Origin: Lachnospiraceae bacterium KM106-2
Lineage (GTDB): Bacteria > Bacillota > Clostridia > Lachnospirales > Lachnospiraceae
DNA length: 64,000 nucleotides
NCBI GenBank assembly: GCA_009731425.1
Contig: AP018794.1
Coordinates: 4,389,501-4,453,500 of the forward strand
Direction of reading: 5' to 3'
This document shows positions 60,372 through 64,000 of this stretch, piece by piece. Each line of letters starts with the position of its first letter. The stretch's first letter is position 1. The position numbers were made by a program, and so were the translations under genes. The notes beneath the pieces are model-generated. The model ran no database searches and was not told the DNA's origin. It saw only the letters and a list, made by a program, of their open reading frames with translations.

Positions 60372-63300
60372 ATGCAAAGAGTGAGAGAAAATGGCCTTTA
60401 TGACCCAAGATTTGAGCATGATAACTGTGGTATTGGTGCTGTTGTTAATATCAAGGGAAATAAGACACATGCAACAGTAGAAAATGCATTGAAGATTGTT
60501 GAGAACTTAGAGCATCGTGCGGGGAAAGATGCAGAAGGAAAAACCGGTGACGGTGTTGGTATTCTGCTTCAGATCTCCCATAAGTTTTTTACAAATGCGG
60601 TGAAACCACTTGGAATCAATTTGGGTGGGGAACGTGAATATGGTGTCGGTATGTTCTTCTTCCCACAAGCAGAGTTAAGAAGAAATCAAGCTAAGAAGAT
60701 GTTTGAGATCATCGTTGAAAAGGAAGGTCTTGAATTTCTCGGATGGAGAGAGGTACCTACTTATCCAGATATCTTAGGCCAAAAAGCATTAGAATGTATG
60801 CCTTGTATTATGCAAGGTTTTGTAAAGAAACCAAAAGAGGTAGAGAAGGGATTAGATTTCGATCGTAGACTTTATATCGTAAGAAGAATCTTTGAACAGA
60901 GTAATGACAATACCTATGTAGTATCATTATCAAGCAGAACGATAGTCTATAAAGGTATGTTCCTTGTAAAACAGCTTCGTTCTTTCTTCTCCGACTTACA
61001 GAATCCAATTTATGAGTCTGCCATTGCAATCGTACATTCCCGTTTCAGTACGAATACAAATCCATCATGGCAGAGAGCTCATCCAAACCGCTTTATCGTA
61101 CATAATGGAGAGATTAATACGATCCGTGGTAATGCAGATAAAATGTTAGCCAGAGAAGAGACCATGGAATCAAAATACTTAACAAAAGAATTTCATAAGA
61201 TTCTTCCTGTTGTCAACACAGAAGGTTCTGATTCAGCAATGCTTGATAATACATTAGAGTTCTTAGTGATGAGTGGTATGGATCTTCCTCTTGCAGTTAT
61301 GATCACAATTCCAGAACCTTGGAATAACACAAAGAGCATATCTCAGAATAAAAAGGATTTCTATCAATATTATGCAACGATGATGGAACCATGGGATGGC
61401 CCAGCTTCGATCCTCTTTAGTGATGGTGATCTTATGGGAGCCGTCTTAGATCGAAATGGATTACGTCCATCTCGTTACTATATTACGAAAGATGATCAGC
61501 TAATCTTATCTTCAGAGGTCGGTGCACTTGATGTAGATCCTTCAATTATTGTGAAAAAGGATCGTTTAAGACCAGGTAAGATGCTGCTTGTTGATACCGT
61601 GAAAGGTGAGCTGATCGGTGATGAGGAATTAAAAGAGAGCTATGCAGCAAGAAAGCCTTATGGTGAGTGGTTAGACGGAAATCTTGTTAATTTAAATGAA
61701 TTAAAAATTCCAAATCAAAGAGTAATCGAGTATTCCAAGGAAGAGAGAGCAAGACTTCAGAAAGCTTTTGGTTACAGTTACGAAGAGATGAAGACTTCCA
61801 TCCTTCCACTTGCGAAGTTAGGTAATGAGCCAATTTCCGCAATGGGTGCGGATAGTCCATTGGCCGTATTGTCTGAAAAACAGCATCCTCTGTTTAACTA
61901 TTTTAGACAATTATTTGCCCAGGTTACGAATCCTCCAATCGATGCGATCCGTGAGGAAATTGTAACTTCTACAAGCGTATATATTGGAAAGGACGGTAAC
62001 TTACTAGAAGAGGAAGCAGAGAACTGCCGTGTCCTTAAAGTAGATAATCCGATCCTGACAAATACGGATTTATTAAAGATCAAGACAATGAAGAGAGAAG
62101 GCTTTAAAGTAGAAGTCATTCCGATCATTTTCTATAAAAATACTTCACTTGATCGTGCCATCGATCATTTATATGTTGAAGTTGATCGGGCATATAAAGA
62201 AGGAGCAAACATCTTAATCTTATCCGATCGTGGAGTGGATGAGAATCATGTTGCAATTCCATCCTTACTTGCTGTATCTGCATTACAGCAGTATTTGGTT
62301 AAGACAAAGAAGAGAACAAGAGTTGCCATGATCCTAGAAAGTGCAGAACCAAGAGAGATCCATCATTTTGCAACGCTATTAGGTTATGGTGCATGTGCTG
62401 TCAATCCATATCTTGCACAAGAGACGATCCGTGAGTTGATCGATAATAATATGTTAGATAAAGATTATTATGCAGCAGTAGATGATTACAATAAGGCAAT
62501 CTTAAAAGGTATCGTAAAGATCGCATCTAAGATGGGAATTTCAACAATTCAGTCATATCAAGGATCTAAGATATTTGAAGCAATCGGAATCAGCAAAGAA
62601 GTGATCGATAAATACTTTACCGATACCGTAAGCCGAATCGGTGGAATCACATTAAAGGATATCGAGAAGCAGGTTGATGACCTTCATACAAGAGCCTTTG
62701 ATCCACTTGGACTCAATGTAGATTTAACCTTAGATAGCGTGGGAAGTCACAAGTTAAGAAGTCAGAAAGAGGAGCATCTATATAATCCTCAGACGATCCA
62801 TTTGTTACAGCAGGCAACTAGAACGGGTAATTATGATACCTTTAAAGCTTATAGTAATTGCATCAATAAAGAAGAGAATCGGATCAATCTCCGTGGACTT
62901 CTTGATTTTAATTTCCCAGAGCAGGGAATCGCATTAAGCGAAGTAGAATCGGTAGATTCTATCGTACAGCGTTTTAAGACGGGAGCCATGAGCTACGGTT
63001 CTATCTCGAAAGAAGCACATGAGACGATGGCCATCGCTATGAACCACTTAAAGGGCAAGTCCAATAGTGGTGAGGGCGGTGAGAGTGACGATCGTCTTAC
63101 TATTGGAAAAGATGGTTTAAATCGTTGTTCTGCCATCAAGCAGGTAGCATCAGGACGTTTTGGTGTAACAAGTAAATATCTTGTGAGTGCTAAAGAAATT
63201 CAGATTAAGATGGCACAAGGAGCAAAACCAGGAGAAGGTGGACATTTACCAGCGAAGAAAGTATATCCTTGGGTAGCCAAATGTCGTCATTCTATACCAG

Positions 63301-64000
63301 GGGTTGGATTAATCTCACCTCCACCTCATCATGATATTTATTCAATCGAAGATTTAGCTCAGTTGATCTATGACTTAAAGAACTCCAATAAAGATGCCAG
63401 AATCTCAGTTAAGTTAGTATCAGAAGCTGGTGTTGGAACCGTTGCAGCAGGTGTTGCAAAAGCAGGTGCAGGTGTTATCTTGATCTCAGGTTATGATGGT
63501 GGTACCGGAGCAGCACCAAGAAGCTCTATTTATAATGCCGGACTTCCTTGGGAACTTGGAGTAGCTGAGACACATCAGACATTGATGATGAATGGACTCC
63601 GTTCTCGTGTTGTGATCGAAACCGATGGAAAGCTCATGACCGGACGTGACGTATTGATCGCAGCCTTACTTGGTGCAGAAGAATATGGATTTGCGACAGC
63701 TCCATTAGTATCTATGGGATGCGTTATGATGAGAGTATGTAATTTGGATACATGTCCAATGGGCATTGCAACTCAGAATCCAGAACTTCGTAAGAATTTC
63801 AAAGGAAAACCAGAATATGTTGAGAACTTCATGCGTTTTGTAGCAGAAGAACTTCGAGAATACATGGCGAAGCTTGGAATCAAGACCGTAAATGAATTGA
63901 TCGGACGTACGGATCTGTTAAAACCAAAGACGATCGTTGGAGATACCAATCCATTGATCAAGAGAATCGATCTTGAGAAGATTCTAAAGAATCCGTTTGC
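60372..64000 (+). CDS. gltB: Glutamate synthase, large subunit (3' truncated)
   Basis: 1209 codons are present; the frame stays open at the right edge. It makes glutamate from glutamine and 2-oxoglutarate. A short propeptide precedes the catalytic Cys19 (MQRVRENGLYDPRFEHDN-CGIG), the N-terminal nucleophile of the class II glutaminase domain, with the 'GEINTIRGN' and 'STNTNPSWQRAHPNRF' regions. The central domain follows, then the FMN-binding synthase domain (QGAKPGEGGHLPA, GYDGGTGAAPRSS) and the cluster Cys residues in CVMMRVCNLDTCPMGIATQ. GGAGTG precedes the ATG. Expression is expected to depend on passing the upstream terminator. Confidence 0.95.
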   Translation, partial: MQRVRENGLYDPRFEHDNCGIGAVVNIKGNKTHATVENALKIVENLEHRAGKDAEGKTGDGVGILLQISHKFFTNAVKPLGINLGGEREYGVGMFFFPQAELRRNQAKKMFEIIVEKEGLEFLGWREVPTYPDILGQKALECMPCIMQGFVKKPKEVEKGLDFDRRLYIVRRIFEQSNDNTYVVSLSSRTIVYKGMFLVKQLRSFFSDLQNPIYESAIAIVHSRFSTNTNPSWQRAHPNRFIVHNGEINTIRGNADKMLAREETMESKYLTKEFHKILPVVNTEGSDSAMLDNTLEFLVMSGMDLPLAVMITIPEPWNNTKSISQNKKDFYQYYATMMEPWDGPASILFSDGDLMGAVLDRNGLRPSRYYITKDDQLILSSEVGALDVDPSIIVKKDRLRPGKMLLVDTVKGELIGDEELKESYAARKPYGEWLDGNLVNLNELKIPNQRVIEYSKEERARLQKAFGYSYEEMKTSILPLAKLGNEPISAMGADSPLAVLSEKQHPLFNYFRQLFAQVTNPPIDAIREEIVTSTSVYIGKDGNLLEEEAENCRVLKVDNPILTNTDLLKIKTMKREGFKVEVIPIIFYKNTSLDRAIDHLYVEVDRAYKEGANILILSDRGVDENHVAIPSLLAVSALQQYLVKTKKRTRVAMILESAEPREIHHFATLLGYGACAVNPYLAQETIRELIDNNMLDKDYYAAVDDYNKAILKGIVKIASKMGISTIQSYQGSKIFEAIGISKEVIDKYFTDTVSRIGGITLKDIEKQVDDLHTRAFDPLGLNVDLTLDSVGSHKLRSQKEEHLYNPQTIHLLQQATRTGNYDTFKAYSNCINKEENRINLRGLLDFNFPEQGIALSEVESVDSIVQRFKTGAMSYGSISKEAHETMAIAMNHLKGKSNSGEGGESDDRLTIGKDGLNRCSAIKQVASGRFGVTSKYLVSAKEIQIKMAQGAKPGEGGHLPAKKVYPWVAKCRHSIPGVGLISPPPHHDIYSIEDLAQLIYDLKNSNKDARISVKLVSEAGVGTVAAGVAKAGAGVILISGYDGGTGAAPRSSIYNAGLPWELGVAETHQTLMMNGLRSRVVIETDGKLMTGRDVLIAALLGAEEYGFATAPLVSMGCVMMRVCNLDTCPMGIATQNPELRKNFKGKPEYVENFMRFVAEELREYMAKLGIKTVNELIGRTDLLKPKTIVGDTNPLIKRIDLEKILKNPF

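Noticed and set aside
1..64000. tRNA, rRNA, prophage, transposase or integrase genes
   Set aside because: None seen on either strand; gene content is chromosomal housekeeping and signalling.

Overview
The window comes from a low-GC, anaerobic, Gram-positive Clostridia genome, most likely family Lachnospiraceae. The grounds are AGGAGG-type ribosome binding sites, many TTGACA-17-TATAAT promoters, a HemZ-type radical SAM enzyme, the LL-DAP aminotransferase route to lysine, a T-box, GatCAB with archaeal-type AspRS, and secreted proteins with Pro/Thr linkers. I see no rRNA, tRNA, CRISPR array, phage or insertion sequence. Except for the first and last genes, which the window edges cut, all long genes are intact.

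Layout: (a) 1-1369, end of a secreted carbohydrate-binding protein. (b) 1606-10118, a housekeeping run: relA/spoT, MBL hydrolase, hemZ, HD-GYP, hisS, aspS, DUF1294. (c) 10129-12728, cold-shock gene and a corrinoid-activation pair. (d) 12740-15514, a PAS-GGDEF-EAL protein with degenerate sites. (e) 15530-28224, a two-component system, three paralogous lipoproteins, two membrane permeases, two ABC ATPases, an exported Ig-like protein and an FtsX-like protein. A compound operator repeated with base-exact spacing upstream of both structural operons ties this locus together; it is the best candidate for an undescribed system. (f) 28312-36021, upp (minus strand), hybrid kinase, M18 peptidase, CgeB-like protein, polysaccharide deacetylase. 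(g) 36110-37744, an archaeal-type AspRS behind a leader-peptide attenuator encoding MLNVQWNKLNRDDDC. (h) 37831-40137, a zinc-ribbon miniprotein (minus strand), glnA with an initial-transcribed terminator, and an ANTAR protein. (i) 40208-45610, dapF, dapL, LRAT-like and HAD genes, a small ORF and a secreted Fn3 protein. (j) 45715-50895, an Asn T-box, a GC-rich repeat insertion, a second archaeal-type AspRS, and gatCAB. (k) 51007-57883, small membrane protein, ferritin-like, PilZ, exported GATase-like protein and a PhnDCEE-type transporter. (l) 58167-60026, FliK-like protein (minus strand). (m) 60171-64000, gltB with an attenuator resembling that of glnA.

How the genes work together: Asn-tRNA is probably made indirectly (non-discriminating AspRS plus GatCAB) under T-box control, while a second archaeal-type AspRS keeps residues closer to the discriminating enzymes and is governed by Asn/Asp codons in a leader peptide. 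Nitrogen assimilation (glnA, gltB) looks co-regulated through terminators placed within about ten bases of transcription start, with an ANTAR antiterminator protein encoded beside glnA. Cyclic-di-GMP signalling is represented by HD-GYP, GGDEF/EAL and PilZ proteins.
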